A stretch of 64,000 bases of DNA from Bacillota bacterium. GTDB taxonomy: Bacteria > Bacillota > Clostridia > Lachnospirales > Lachnospiraceae. Shown piece by piece: positions 55,091 through 63,764 of this stretch (the first letter of the stretch is position 1; each line of letters opens with the position of its first letter). Location: contig JAEWSH010000101.1 in assembly GCA_023398375.1 (NCBI GenBank), forward strand, positions 18,785 to 82,784, read 5' to 3'. The notes under the pieces were generated by a model, which had not been told where the DNA came from, ran no database searches, and saw only the letters and a list, made by a program, of their open reading frames with translations. The translations under genes were made by a program, and so were the position numbers.

Positions 55091-55780
55091 ATGAGTACAA
55101 TATTAGTAATAGCAGCACATCCGGATGATGAGATATTGGGCGTGGGAGCAACGATAGCAAGCCGTGTGCTGGCAGGTGACACAGCCTATGCAGTGATATT
55201 GGGAGAAGGACAGACTTCGAGGGCCGCTCACAGAGAAGAGATGGAACAGTCAGTGGTTGAGGAATTGCATAAGGATACACTTGCAGCCGCAAGGCATATC
55301 GGATTCAGAGAAGTTTTTTTTGAGAATGTGCCTGACAATCGCTTTGATCAGGTAGATTTATTGGATATTGTAAAGATGATTGAAAGAGTCGTAAAAAAGG
55401 TACAGCCGGATGTCATATATACCCATCATAAGGGAGATTTGAATATTGACCACAGAATTACGTATCAGGCAGTGATTACCGGAACGAGACCGATGCAGGA
55501 TTGTATTGTAAAGGAAATCTATACGTTTGAAACAGTTTCTTCTACGGAGTGGAATTTCGCTTATGGAGATGATCAGTTTAAGCCAAATGTATTTGTGGAT
55601 GTGGAGGACACATTTGAACGGAAAATAGCGGCAATGCAGGAATATAGAACTGAGCTGTGCGAATTCCCACATCCGAGATCTCTTAAATGCTTAGAAGTGA
55701 CGGCACAGAAGTGGGGCAGCGTAGTGGGAAAGAATTATGTAGAACCATTTGAACTGGTAAGAAGCGTTACAAAATATTAG
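55091..55780 (+). CDS. PIG-L family N-deacetylase
   Basis: A 229-residue zinc deacetylase with the metal motif AAHPDDEILGVG (about 8-18) and the second ligand segment THHKGDLNIDHRITYQ. PIG-L enzymes remove acetyl groups from GlcNAc-type substrates. It completes the small operon with the PseI-like synthase, GNAT and formyltransferase-like genes. GGGAGG precedes ATG 55091. A terminator follows the gene. Confidence 0.9.
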   Translation: MSTILVIAAHPDDEILGVGATIASRVLAGDTAYAVILGEGQTSRAAHREEMEQSVVEELHKDTLAAARHIGFREVFFENVPDNRFDQVDLLDIVKMIERVVKKVQPDVIYTHHKGDLNIDHRITYQAVITGTRPMQDCIVKEIYTFETVSSTEWNFAYGDDQFKPNVFVDVEDTFERKIAAMQEYRTELCEFPHPRSLKCLEVTAQKWGSVVGKNYVEPFELVRSVTKY

Positions 55781-55797
55781 ACTGTAACAAGAGGAGC

Positions 55798-55826
55798 GGC
55801 GCCATTTAATTAACGGCGCCATTTTT
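55798..55826 (+). terminator. Rho-independent terminator after glycan locus
   Basis: Two GGCGCC boxes (55798-55803 and 55815-55820) separated by 11 bases pair as a stem, followed by ATTTTT. It lies between the convergent deacetylase and GT2 genes, so it may also help end transcription on the opposite strand. Confidence 0.7.
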
Positions 55827-55842
55827 CATGTGTATAGGTTTA

Positions 55843-56778
55843 TCAGCTTTGTTTTTTAGTGTCAGTATGAATACGATACAGATGCATTTCAAAGTCCTTA
55901 CGATCCTTTTGTGCGATATTTTCCAAGATAAGCCCAGAGAAAAAGGACTGTATCGCTGCTAAAGCTACAAATCCACAGACAAACAGGGTGGGAAAACGAA
56001 GTACCAGACCGGTTTGCAGGTAATCGATCAGAACGGGGATAAAAACACCGAGTGATATTAAAAAAAGAATCACTGACAGCAAACAAAAAAAACGAAGTGG
56101 CTTATATACACGGAATAATTTACCGATTACTGTAAGGACCCGGAAACCATCGGAATACGTATTTAATTTTGAAACACTTCCCTCTGGTCTGTCACGATAT
56201 TCAATAATCACATTCTCTACCTGCATATTGTTGAATACCGCATGTATGGTCATCTCGGTTTCGATCTCGAATCCCTTTGACATAACAGGAAAAGTCTTTA
56301 CAAATTGATAGCTGAATGCGCGGTAACCTGTCATGATATCTTTTATATTACATTTGAATAACTGATTAATGCTTCCACGGACGACTGAATTTCCAAGATT
56401 ATGGAAAGGTCGTTTGTTTTCAGTAAAGTATGTGGAGGATAATCTGTCTCCAACGACCATATCGGCATTGTGCATCAATACTTTGTCCACCATTTCACCA
56501 GCACAATCCAGCGGATAGGTGTCATCACCATCTACCATAATATAGCATTCTGCATCGATCTCACGGAACATTCTCCGGATTACATTTCCCTTACCCTGCA
56601 TGTACTCATGACGAATAACAGCACCGGCTTCTGCGGCTAATTCGACGGTCTTATCAGTAGAATTATTATCGTATACATAGATAACTGCTTCCGGAAGTGC
56701 TGCTTTTGCATCTGTTACTACCTTTGCGATCGTTTTTTCTTCATTGTAACATGGTATTAATACGGCTATTTTATCCAT
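55843..56778 (-). CDS. Polyprenyl-phosphate glycosyltransferase (GT2, DPM1-like)
   Basis: A 311-residue GT2 on the opposite strand. Motifs: VLIPCYNEEKTIAKVV, YVYDNNSTDKTVEL, MVDGDDTYPLDCAGEMVDKV with the DxD, and a C-terminal pair of helices (about 225-250, 260-285). It should transfer a hexose from a nucleotide donor to polyprenyl phosphate. It faces the glycan locus across a terminator and so forms its right boundary. Confidence 0.88.
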   Translation of the reverse strand: MDKIAVLIPCYNEEKTIAKVVTDAKAALPEAVIYVYDNNSTDKTVELAAEAGAVIRHEYMQGKGNVIRRMFREIDAECYIMVDGDDTYPLDCAGEMVDKVLMHNADMVVGDRLSSTYFTENKRPFHNLGNSVVRGSINQLFKCNIKDIMTGYRAFSYQFVKTFPVMSKGFEIETEMTIHAVFNNMQVENVIIEYRDRPEGSVSKLNTYSDGFRVLTVIGKLFRVYKPLRFFCLLSVILFLISLGVFIPVLIDYLQTGLVLRFPTLFVCGFVALAAIQSFFSGLILENIAQKDRKDFEMHLYRIHTDTKKQS

Positions 56779-56892
56779 TGATAACTCCTGTTTTATTAAT
56801 TAATAATCGATGTTTTTAATATATCATTTTATAGCATGTAAAGCAAATATAATTTACAGCAAAGAATTGTACGAATAGTTACGGCATAGTGA

Positions 56893-56921
56893 TTGAAAAC
56901 AAGCAAACAATATGATAATAT
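56893..56921 (+). promoter_or_regulatory. Predicted promoter of cyclic-di-GMP enzyme gene
   Basis: TTGAAA (56893-56898), 17-base spacer, TAATAT (56916-56921). The remaining ~100-base leader is AT-rich and shows no riboswitch-like conserved fold. Confidence 0.5.
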
Positions 56922-57027
56922 ATGAAAATAAATCACAATATCTTATTTTGGCATGCAATATATAGTTAAAGATAGAATATACAGTTAATTGTTTTTGGTC
57001 ATATTTAAAGAAAAAGGGGGATAAATT

Positions 57028-59223
57028 ATGAACGAAAATGATAATGATAACAATATGGACATTGAAAATTTGGATATTATTTTCAACAGTACACATGATG
57101 CTATGTTTCTGGCCGAGTATAATGACGGTGAGATCCGTTATCTCAGAAATAATAAGCTTCATGAGCAGATGACCGGTTTGCGTGGTATCGGGGGAAAAAC
57201 GCCGGAAGAAATCTTTGGAAAAGAAATTGGCCTGATTTTTAAGGAAAGTTACCAGAGGTGTCTTGAAACAGCAGAAACTGTTACATTTGAATTTACTTAT
57301 GATTTTGGAAAAGGGATCCGTGACTGGCTGACTAAACTGACTCCGGTATTGAAAAACGGCAAACTGCGCTATATGATTGGATCCCGCACTGATATAACCG
57401 AATTAAAACGGTTAAAGAAAGATAAGGAAGAACTGTTACAGCGCCTTCAGTCGATGTTCAGTGAGCATGATGCTGTTATGCTGGTCATTCATCCTGAAAC
57501 GGGGCATATTCTGGATGCGAATCCTTCTGCCTGTTCTTTTTACGGATATAGCAGAAATGAGCTCTTAACAATGAGAATTCAGGATATTAACCAGCTTCCG
57601 GAAGAAGAGGTCTACAAAAGGCGCATGATGGCATACAGATCGCATCAGAAATATTTTTTGTTTCCGCATAAACTTCGCAGCGGTGAGATCCGTCTGGTAG
57701 ATGTTTATTCCTGTCCGGTAACTTATGGCAGGCAGACAGAATTAGTATCTATTATATTTGATGTAACAGACCGGGAACATTATCGTCAAGAGCTGCAGCG
57801 TGAAAAAGAAAGACTCAGAATTACGCTGTATTCAATAGGTGACGGTGTGATCACAACAGATAATGATGGAGTCGTAACAGCTATGAATCAGGTGGCAGCT
57901 GAGATTACAGGGTGGCAGGAATCAGATGCGATAGGCAGATCGTTTACAGACATTATCCGTCTCAGAAACGAAGAGACGGGACATGAAGTTGACAATCCCA
58001 TTCATATTGTCTTAAAATCCGGACGTGTAGTCGGACTTGCAAACCATACTTTACTGATCCGTAAAGATGGTCGTTCTGTGCCAATTGCGGATAGTGCGGC
58101 TCCAATTAAAGATGATGAAGGAAAAATCTTTGGAGTAGTCATGGTATTCTGGGATGTCAGTCATGATAAAGAACAACAAAGGCAGATTCTGTATCTGAGT
58201 TACCATGATCCATTAACGGGCCTTTATAACCGTCGTTTTATTGAAGACAGGATGAAGAAGATAAATGTAGAGAATAAGCTTCCACTGGCGGTTATCATGG
58301 GTGATGTCAATGGACTGAAAATTACCAATGATGTATTCGGACATAGGGCAGGAGACCGACTGCTTCAAAAGGTCGCAGATATATTCAGAAGCATTTGCCG
58401 TAAAGAAGATATCATTGCCAGATGGGGCGGGGATGAATTCCTTATTTTACTGCCGTACACTACGCTGGAAACTACAGAAAAAATAATGGAACAGATCAGA
58501 CATATGTTTCGAAAGAGCGCGGAAGAATCCCTGCAGGTAAGTGTTTCTCTTGGCTGCGCTGTAAAAAAGGCAGAGGAAGAAAATCTGGAAGTTATATTGA
58601 GACAGGCGGAGGAACTGATGTATCATCAGAAATTGCTGGAAGGTTCCAGTTACCGGAACACGATTATCAACACATTGCTTGCGACACTTCATGAAAAGAG
58701 CATGGAAACAGAGGAACATGCGGAGCGCATAAAAGGATATTGCCAGGCGGTGGGAAGAAGACTGAAATTAAAAGCCGATGAACTAAATGAGTTGGAACTG
58801 CTGGCAGTTCTCCATGATATTGGTAAAGTAGGTATTCCGCAGCACATCTTACAGAAACCGGGAGTACTGACTGAGTTGGAGTGGGATGAGATGAAAAGAC
58901 ACTCCGAAATAGGATACCGTATTGCACAGACTACGCCGGAACTGTCAGTAGTTGCCGAATACATCCTATCGCATCATGAACGGTGGGATGGAATGGGATA
59001 TCCGCGTAAATTAAAAGGAACGCAGATACCTATACTATGCCGTATTCTGGCAGTAGCAGATTCGTATGATGCCATGACGAATGACCGGGTATATCGAAAA
59101 GCGATTCCTCAGGAAGAGGCAATTGTTGAATTAGAACATAATGCTGGAACACAATTTGATCCGGAAATAGTAACTATATTTTTAAATATTATTCCTGAGA
59201 TCAAAAAAACGAATATGCAATAG
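57028..59223 (+). CDS. PAS-GGDEF-HD-GYP cyclic-di-GMP enzyme
   Basis: The 731-residue cytosolic protein has three PAS domains (about 15-125, 150-255, 275-385), a GGDEF domain (about 390-545) with intact WGGDEFLIL (about 466) and an RKED inhibitory site five residues before it, and a C-terminal HD-GYP domain with HDIGKVGIP (about 596) and HHERWDGMGYP (about 649). It carries both diguanylate cyclase and phosphodiesterase signatures. PAS domains should sense a small ligand or redox state. It sits next to the glycan locus, which may be a surface process controlled by cyclic-di-GMP, though no direct link is visible. Confidence 0.92.
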   Translation: MNENDNDNNMDIENLDIIFNSTHDAMFLAEYNDGEIRYLRNNKLHEQMTGLRGIGGKTPEEIFGKEIGLIFKESYQRCLETAETVTFEFTYDFGKGIRDWLTKLTPVLKNGKLRYMIGSRTDITELKRLKKDKEELLQRLQSMFSEHDAVMLVIHPETGHILDANPSACSFYGYSRNELLTMRIQDINQLPEEEVYKRRMMAYRSHQKYFLFPHKLRSGEIRLVDVYSCPVTYGRQTELVSIIFDVTDREHYRQELQREKERLRITLYSIGDGVITTDNDGVVTAMNQVAAEITGWQESDAIGRSFTDIIRLRNEETGHEVDNPIHIVLKSGRVVGLANHTLLIRKDGRSVPIADSAAPIKDDEGKIFGVVMVFWDVSHDKEQQRQILYLSYHDPLTGLYNRRFIEDRMKKINVENKLPLAVIMGDVNGLKITNDVFGHRAGDRLLQKVADIFRSICRKEDIIARWGGDEFLILLPYTTLETTEKIMEQIRHMFRKSAEESLQVSVSLGCAVKKAEEENLEVILRQAEELMYHQKLLEGSSYRNTIINTLLATLHEKSMETEEHAERIKGYCQAVGRRLKLKADELNELELLAVLHDIGKVGIPQHILQKPGVLTELEWDEMKRHSEIGYRIAQTTPELSVVAEYILSHHERWDGMGYPRKLKGTQIPILCRILAVADSYDAMTNDRVYRKAIPQEEAIVELEHNAGTQFDPEIVTIFLNIIPEIKKTNMQ

Positions 59224-59368
59224 ACAAAAAATCAGATCGTATTTTATAGGGCGCCTCCATGCCAGACTTGTAAGAGCAGTAAGAAGATGATAAACTGTTG
59301 CTTATGGGAAGAAGAACTAGCAGCTGCGAAGAAGATATCTGCTTCGTGTAAATGGAGGTCTGATCAAT

Positions 59369-61144
59369 ATGAAGTCGACGAGTGATAGAGTTAAAAATGC
59401 AATAAGGGCATTTCTTGCTACGTGGGGAGCCAGCCGTGTAACAGGTATAGCTGCGACGAATCTGATTACAGTATTTATGTTTACCTTTTTTTTATATATT
59501 TTTGCAAGAATCGTTGAGAGAAAAAGAATTGAGGTTGAGAAGCCGTTGCAGAAGAGTGTGGAAAAAATTTTAAGTATTATTTTTACACTTCTTTATATCG
59601 GCGGTGATTTTGAACAGATATGGAGCGGGCTCGACAATCTTTTATTCCGTTTTATTATTACACTTGTGACTGCACTTGGATTATATATCATATTTGAGAT
59701 GGCAATCAGCATTATAATCATAGAGACGAGCAAATGGAAAGTGGCAGGGACAACTTGGAACCAATGGTTTGTACCAATTGCATCCGGATTTATTTGCTTT
59801 ATATGCTGGCTTCCTTATCTTGGAAAGAATTACCCGGGCGTGATGACAATAGACAGTATGAATCAGTTCGCGCAGGTAATAGGAGTTTATGCAGACAGCA
59901 ATCATCATCCGTGGATACATACTCAGGTTATGAAATTTTGGTATCGGGTGGGATTGCTGTTTACTGATAATAAGTCGGTCGCAATTTCTTTTTATACGAT
60001 ATTCCAGATGATATTTCTGTCTTTCTGCGTAGCATATCTGATCGGAACCTTAAGCAGATATCGGTTGAAAAAATGGATTCTTGCAGTTATAGTAGCATTT
60101 TATGCATGTATACCATACAATGCGATCTATGCAGTAACAATATGGAAAGATTCTATGTTCGCTGGTGGTGTTCTTTTATATGTGGCAACACTGCTACGGC
60201 TATTACAATGGCTGAAGCAGAAAGATAGCAGCGCTTTAAAAGAACATACGAAAAAAACGGAAGTATTCAGCTTCATTATGCTGGTGCTATCTGGTATTAT
60301 GATGTGTCTATTCCGTACAAATGGCTGGTATGCATTTCTTGTAACGGTTCCCTTTGTGCTGTTTATATTTCGTAAGTATTGGAAATTCATTGGATCCTTA
60401 CAATTGCTTATTTTGGTGATCGTTGTAATCATTAAAGGACCTGTCATGAATGCAAATCATGTAATACAGCCGGATATTGTAGAGTCATTATCGATACCCG
60501 TACAACAGCTATCCCGTGTGATCGTACTGGAAAAGCCAATTTCGGAAGAACAGAATACTTTTTTGAACAATATACTGGATACTTCTAAGATTCAGGATTT
60601 GTATAATCCGTATGTATCAGATGGATTTAAGCGTCTGGTGAGGGCAGGAAATGAAGCCTATCTGGAAGCACATTTTATGGAGTTTCTTAAGGTTTATGTG
60701 CAGATCGGGCTGCGGTATCCCGTAGATTACCTGATTGCATTCAGAGATCAATCAATCGGGTATTGGTTCCCGGCACAGGAAGGGATCATTGCAGGGGATG
60801 AAGGCGTGATACAAAATGAATTCGGAGTAGTCAATCTGCCGGTCTTACGAGGCCCTATGGTAATTAAGATAAATGAGATCGGCCTGAAATTGAAGGATAT
60901 GATACCGGGATATGGTATTCTGTGGAGTATGGGCGCTTTGCTTTGGCTGATTCTATTGTCGATGGGCATTACTCTGATACGTGGTAATAATAAAATGCTC
61001 TTATTATATGTACCCTGTATTGCTATTTTTCTGACGTTAGTAATTGCTACACCGGTAGCAAAAGAATTCCGCTATGCATATGCATACATTTATTGTATCC
61101 CGATTTATCTGCTGATACCATTTATAAAAGATATCAAAAACTGA
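59369..61144 (+). CDS. DUF6020-like polytopic membrane protein
   Basis: A 591-residue protein with about twelve helices. The loop with WLPYLGKNYPGVMTIDSMNQ, then ADSNHHPWIHTQVMKFWYRV resembles the DUF6020 family and GT-C enzymes (acidic TID, paired histidines HHPW). Function is unknown, but a lipid-sugar transferase role fits. GGAGGT precedes ATG 59369. A strong hairpin terminator follows. Confidence 0.7.
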   Translation: MKSTSDRVKNAIRAFLATWGASRVTGIAATNLITVFMFTFFLYIFARIVERKRIEVEKPLQKSVEKILSIIFTLLYIGGDFEQIWSGLDNLLFRFIITLVTALGLYIIFEMAISIIIIETSKWKVAGTTWNQWFVPIASGFICFICWLPYLGKNYPGVMTIDSMNQFAQVIGVYADSNHHPWIHTQVMKFWYRVGLLFTDNKSVAISFYTIFQMIFLSFCVAYLIGTLSRYRLKKWILAVIVAFYACIPYNAIYAVTIWKDSMFAGGVLLYVATLLRLLQWLKQKDSSALKEHTKKTEVFSFIMLVLSGIMMCLFRTNGWYAFLVTVPFVLFIFRKYWKFIGSLQLLILVIVVIIKGPVMNANHVIQPDIVESLSIPVQQLSRVIVLEKPISEEQNTFLNNILDTSKIQDLYNPYVSDGFKRLVRAGNEAYLEAHFMEFLKVYVQIGLRYPVDYLIAFRDQSIGYWFPAQEGIIAGDEGVIQNEFGVVNLPVLRGPMVIKINEIGLKLKDMIPGYGILWSMGALLWLILLSMGITLIRGNNKMLLLYVPCIAIFLTLVIATPVAKEFRYAYAYIYCIPIYLLIPFIKDIKN

Positions 61145-61145
61145 T

Positions 61146-61182
61146 AAAAACACTTGCCAAATTTGATCTGGCAAGTGTTTTT
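61146..61182. terminator. Bidirectional hairpin terminator
   Basis: AAAAACACTTGCCA (61146-61159) and TGGCAAGTGTTTTT (61169-61182) form a perfect 14-bp stem with a 9-base loop, flanked by A-run and T-run. It separates the converging DUF6020-like and SGNH genes and can work on both strands. Confidence 0.9.
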
Positions 61183-61226
61183 CGCATAGTTCATGACAAG
61201 CGAATCGGCTGACCGATTCATCTTTT

Positions 61227-62198
61227 CTATTTAGCATCAACAGGAGTCTCTTTGGTCAACAGATCAGCGATACGCTGTGCTATCATTTTACGCCCGGCAG
61301 CATTGGGATGTATATGGTTTTTTTCCAGATACTGGTCTGCTGTATCTGAATTGATATCCACACCATAATAATTATCCAGGAAAGTAATATTGCTCTCTAC
61401 AGCAATTGCTTTTGCAGCTACCATATAATCAGCGAGAATTCCATAACCTGTATTAGCGGTATCACCGCCCACCAGCTTACCGTCTTGTTCTACTTCACAG
61501 TAGGTTGGGGATAGAACAATGATACGGATATGTGGATAAGCCTCTTTTATAAGTGAAATGGAGGAATTTAATGCTCCCGTAAAGGCTGCTGTATTGACAG
61601 GATCGGCCGGGTCAGTGATCATTTTTCCATTTAAATAATCATTCATACCATACATAATAGCAATTACATCAACGGTATTGAAATCAATTCCTTCCATTGT
61701 CTTAATGGTGTTTTTGTAATTGGGATCTACGTTTTCAACTACGTTATTGAGAAGTGTATAATCGTTCAGAGTCATCGATTTGGCTACCCAGTAAAGGGAA
61801 AATGCATCCTCCGGATGTGTGTCATCCCAAAATGAATTGGATGCAGATGCTGTCATAGTACTGAAAGCGCAGTTGTATACTTGGGCAGGATTGCTGCTGC
61901 CCATCAGGGATACAACTTGTGCCGGGATACCATCATTGCCGGTATAATCTGCCAGCACATCATCACCGAGGAATACGATGGATGTTTTACCATCATCGGG
62001 ATGATTCTTTAGCAAATCTTTGTTCATGGCTGTAATATAGTCCTCTGTTTCCACATCAAAATTCTCATCTGTTTCTACAGCACCGGCTTCGGGACTGCCC
62101 TGATTCCATTTTACTAACTTGTACACAGATACAATTAATATAATAAGAATAACAGCAATGATGGCTATATGCGCTATAATATCTTTTCTTTCTTTCAT
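61227..62198 (-). CDS. SGNH-fold extracellular protein with altered nucleophile
   Basis: The 323-residue protein has an N-terminal helix (about 9-28), then an SGNH fold: block I is VFLGDDVLADY (about 76) where serine of GDS is Asp, block III is MYGMNDYLNG (about 184), and block V is EKNHIHPNAAGR (about 293). All other blocks look normal. With Asp in place of the catalytic Ser it may not hydrolyse esters by the usual route, or may be a non-catalytic binding protein. RBS AGGAGG precedes the start, read on the minus strand. Confidence 0.82.
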   Translation of the reverse strand: MKERKDIIAHIAIIAVILIILIVSVYKLVKWNQGSPEAGAVETDENFDVETEDYITAMNKDLLKNHPDDGKTSIVFLGDDVLADYTGNDGIPAQVVSLMGSSNPAQVYNCAFSTMTASASNSFWDDTHPEDAFSLYWVAKSMTLNDYTLLNNVVENVDPNYKNTIKTMEGIDFNTVDVIAIMYGMNDYLNGKMITDPADPVNTAAFTGALNSSISLIKEAYPHIRIIVLSPTYCEVEQDGKLVGGDTANTGYGILADYMVAAKAIAVESNITFLDNYYGVDINSDTADQYLEKNHIHPNAAGRKMIAQRIADLLTKETPVDAK

Positions 62199-62359
62199 TG
62201 TAATACCTCCTGGTAGTTATCATACTTGTTATGATTTTATCCATATGCGGATGTTTTCATTCTACACGTTTCAATATAGGGTGTCTATAAAATCGCAAGA
62301 AAAGTCTTTTATTAAATCTTAAAAATTTATGAACAGCATAGCAAATATAGGTCAAATAC

Positions 62360-62389
62360 TTGCCTTGTATCAAGAACAAAGGATATAAT
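62360..62389 (+). promoter_or_regulatory. Predicted promoter of small transporter operon
   Basis: TTGCCT (62360-62365), 18-base spacer, TATAAT (62384-62389). It lies in the 257-base gap between divergent genes, where nothing else stands out apart from the AGGAGG of the minus-strand gene (62205-62212). Confidence 0.5.
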
Positions 62390-62455
62390 AAAAAAAGTGT
62401 ATAGGCTTTTTGCAGGCGGTAAGCAGGAGATAGAAATGAAACGGAGAAATAAGAC

Positions 62456-62836
62456 GTGAAAAAGAAGATTTCAATAAGGGATATTATATTTTTGCAGGCG
62501 GTTATCGTGATATATTCTATTTCTAATATAGTAGCCAAGTTCGCATCAGGACAGGTATTTTTGAGTAAACAGTTTTTCTTATTTTATGGATTGGAAATTT
62601 GTGCTTTGGGAGTCTATGCAATTCTATGGCAACAGGCTATTAAGAAAATCGAACTGTCGATTGCATATGCGAATAAAGCAATGTGCGTGTTATGGGCTAT
62701 GGTATGGGCAGTTGTCATCTTTCATAATGAGATTACGGTGCAGAATGTGATTGGAGTAATATTGGTAATCGCAGGAACAATTGTAATAAATAGTTCTGAA
62801 AATGGAGAAGTAAGTGAGGAGGGAGAAATGAAATGA
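62456..62836 (+). CDS. EamA/SMR-like small membrane transporter subunit
   Basis: The 126-residue protein has four membrane helices and the ANKAMCVLWAMVWAVVIFHN and GVILVIAGTIVIN segments typical of DMT/SMR half-transporters. The start is GTG 62456, with GGAGA upstream. It overlaps the next similarly sized gene by four bases, so the two probably form a heterodimer like ArnE/ArnF undecaprenyl-sugar flippase or an SMR efflux pair. Confidence 0.75.
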   Translation: MKKKISIRDIIFLQAVIVIYSISNIVAKFASGQVFLSKQFFLFYGLEICALGVYAILWQQAIKKIELSIAYANKAMCVLWAMVWAVVIFHNEITVQNVIGVILVIAGTIVINSSENGEVSEEGEMK

Positions 62837-63174
62837 ATTTATTTTGTTATTACTTACTTGCGCTTCTGGCGGTGTCAATAGCATCGTTCTCACAAATTTT
62901 ACTAAAGAAGAGTGCATTAAAAAAATATGATTCTATCATAAAGGAATATTGGAATCCTTATGTCGTTATCGGATATGGGATGCTATTTTCTTCAATGATA
63001 TTGGCCATTATCGCTTATTCAGGCTTGGAATTTAAGATTGTACCGGTATTGGAATCCATGGGATATATATTTGTAATGATTTTATCATTGCTGTTCTTTC
63101 AAGAGAAAATTACCATGAAGAAGGCAATTGGTACAATCTTGATTCTTGCAGGTGTGATTACTTTTAATTTATAG
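62833..63174 (+). CDS. EamA/SMR-like small membrane transporter subunit
   Basis: A 113-residue four-helix protein with SQILLKKSALKKYDS, GYGMLFSSMILAIIAYSGLE, and FFQEKITMKKAIGTILILAG. The gene overlaps the previous stop (ATGA), so the two are translationally coupled. Paired DMT half-proteins near glycosyltransferase genes often translocate lipid-linked sugars. Confidence 0.75.
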   Translation: MNLFCYYLLALLAVSIASFSQILLKKSALKKYDSIIKEYWNPYVVIGYGMLFSSMILAIIAYSGLEFKIVPVLESMGYIFVMILSLLFFQEKITMKKAIGTILILAGVITFNL

Positions 63175-63203
63175 AACGAATATGTTATCAGAAGAATTGT
63201 CTG

Positions 63204-63461
63204 TTATTTTGTAATGGAATGCTGTTCTTTATACCATTTACTATATTTAAACATGCGATATGTAGTGCTGAGTTTAGATAGCTGCCTTGGGTCAGCACAT
63301 TTTTTGGTAAAAGCGATTCTATCCTTGCAGTCCATATAGACATAATCTAAATAAGGAATACGGAGTTCGGTTAAGGTAGTATTACATTTGGGGCAATTGA
63401 TTTTATGCCCGTTTAGCATATGGATACGATTACAATGCTGACAGTAGTGAATGTACATCAT
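63204..63461 (-). CDS. Small zinc-ribbon protein
   Basis: The 85-residue protein starts MMYIHYCQHCNRIHMLNGHK and has a CxxC-x(n)-CPKC metal pattern (residues about 7-10 and 24-27), then a basic C-terminal part ending TYRMFKYSKWYKEQ. The function is unknown. A GGGGGAA site precedes the start on the minus strand; the open frame is longer upstream but lacks one. Small proteins like this are common in Lachnospiraceae. Confidence 0.7.
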   Translation of the reverse strand: MMYIHYCQHCNRIHMLNGHKINCPKCNTTLTELRIPYLDYVYMDCKDRIAFTKKCADPRQLSKLSTTYRMFKYSKWYKEQHSITK

Positions 63462-63547
63462 GAAGATTCCCCCTTTTTCTTCAAAATTGTGAAACTTGTT
63501 TGCTGTTTTATTGCAGATAATTGTGTCATTTCCCGCGGACAAAGTCA

Positions 63548-63715
63548 ATGGCGGAGCTTGTACTTTTCATCGACAAATACTGCATGCAGAGGGAGAAAAA
63601 GGCGAAAAAAGGCGTAGATATCAGGAGGGGCAAATTACCTTTTGACCCCGGCATCGTATCTAGGAATATATGGAAACAAGTGATATCTGTTGAAAGAGGA
63701 TGCCGTAAATGGTAA
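63548..63715 (+). CDS. Possible small protein, unassigned
   Basis: A 55-codon open frame (MAELVLFIDKYCMQREKKAK onward, ending GCRKW) fills most of the gap before the last gene. It has no clear ribosome binding site and no recognised family. The GGAGGGG in its middle is not near a start. It may be real, a remnant, or chance. Nothing else is seen in 63549-63764. Confidence 0.2.
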   Translation: MAELVLFIDKYCMQREKKAKKGVDIRRGKLPFDPGIVSRNIWKQVISVERGCRKW

Positions 63716-63764
63716 GATAAAATGGCACGTGGTAACCGTAGTAAGTTGGAAGGAATGAGGGTGA

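Noticed and set aside
56922..57027. A long leader before the GGDEF/HD-GYP gene as a possible cyclic-di-GMP riboswitch
   Set aside because: The sequence is AT-rich with no paired helices or conserved GGA/GCAA tetraloop pattern of those riboswitches.
59224..59368. Open + strand frames between the cyclic-di-GMP gene and DUF6020-like gene (CQTC and Cys-Lys-rich stretch)
   Set aside because: No start codon with a ribosome binding site and no family match; likely non-coding leader of the DUF6020-like gene.
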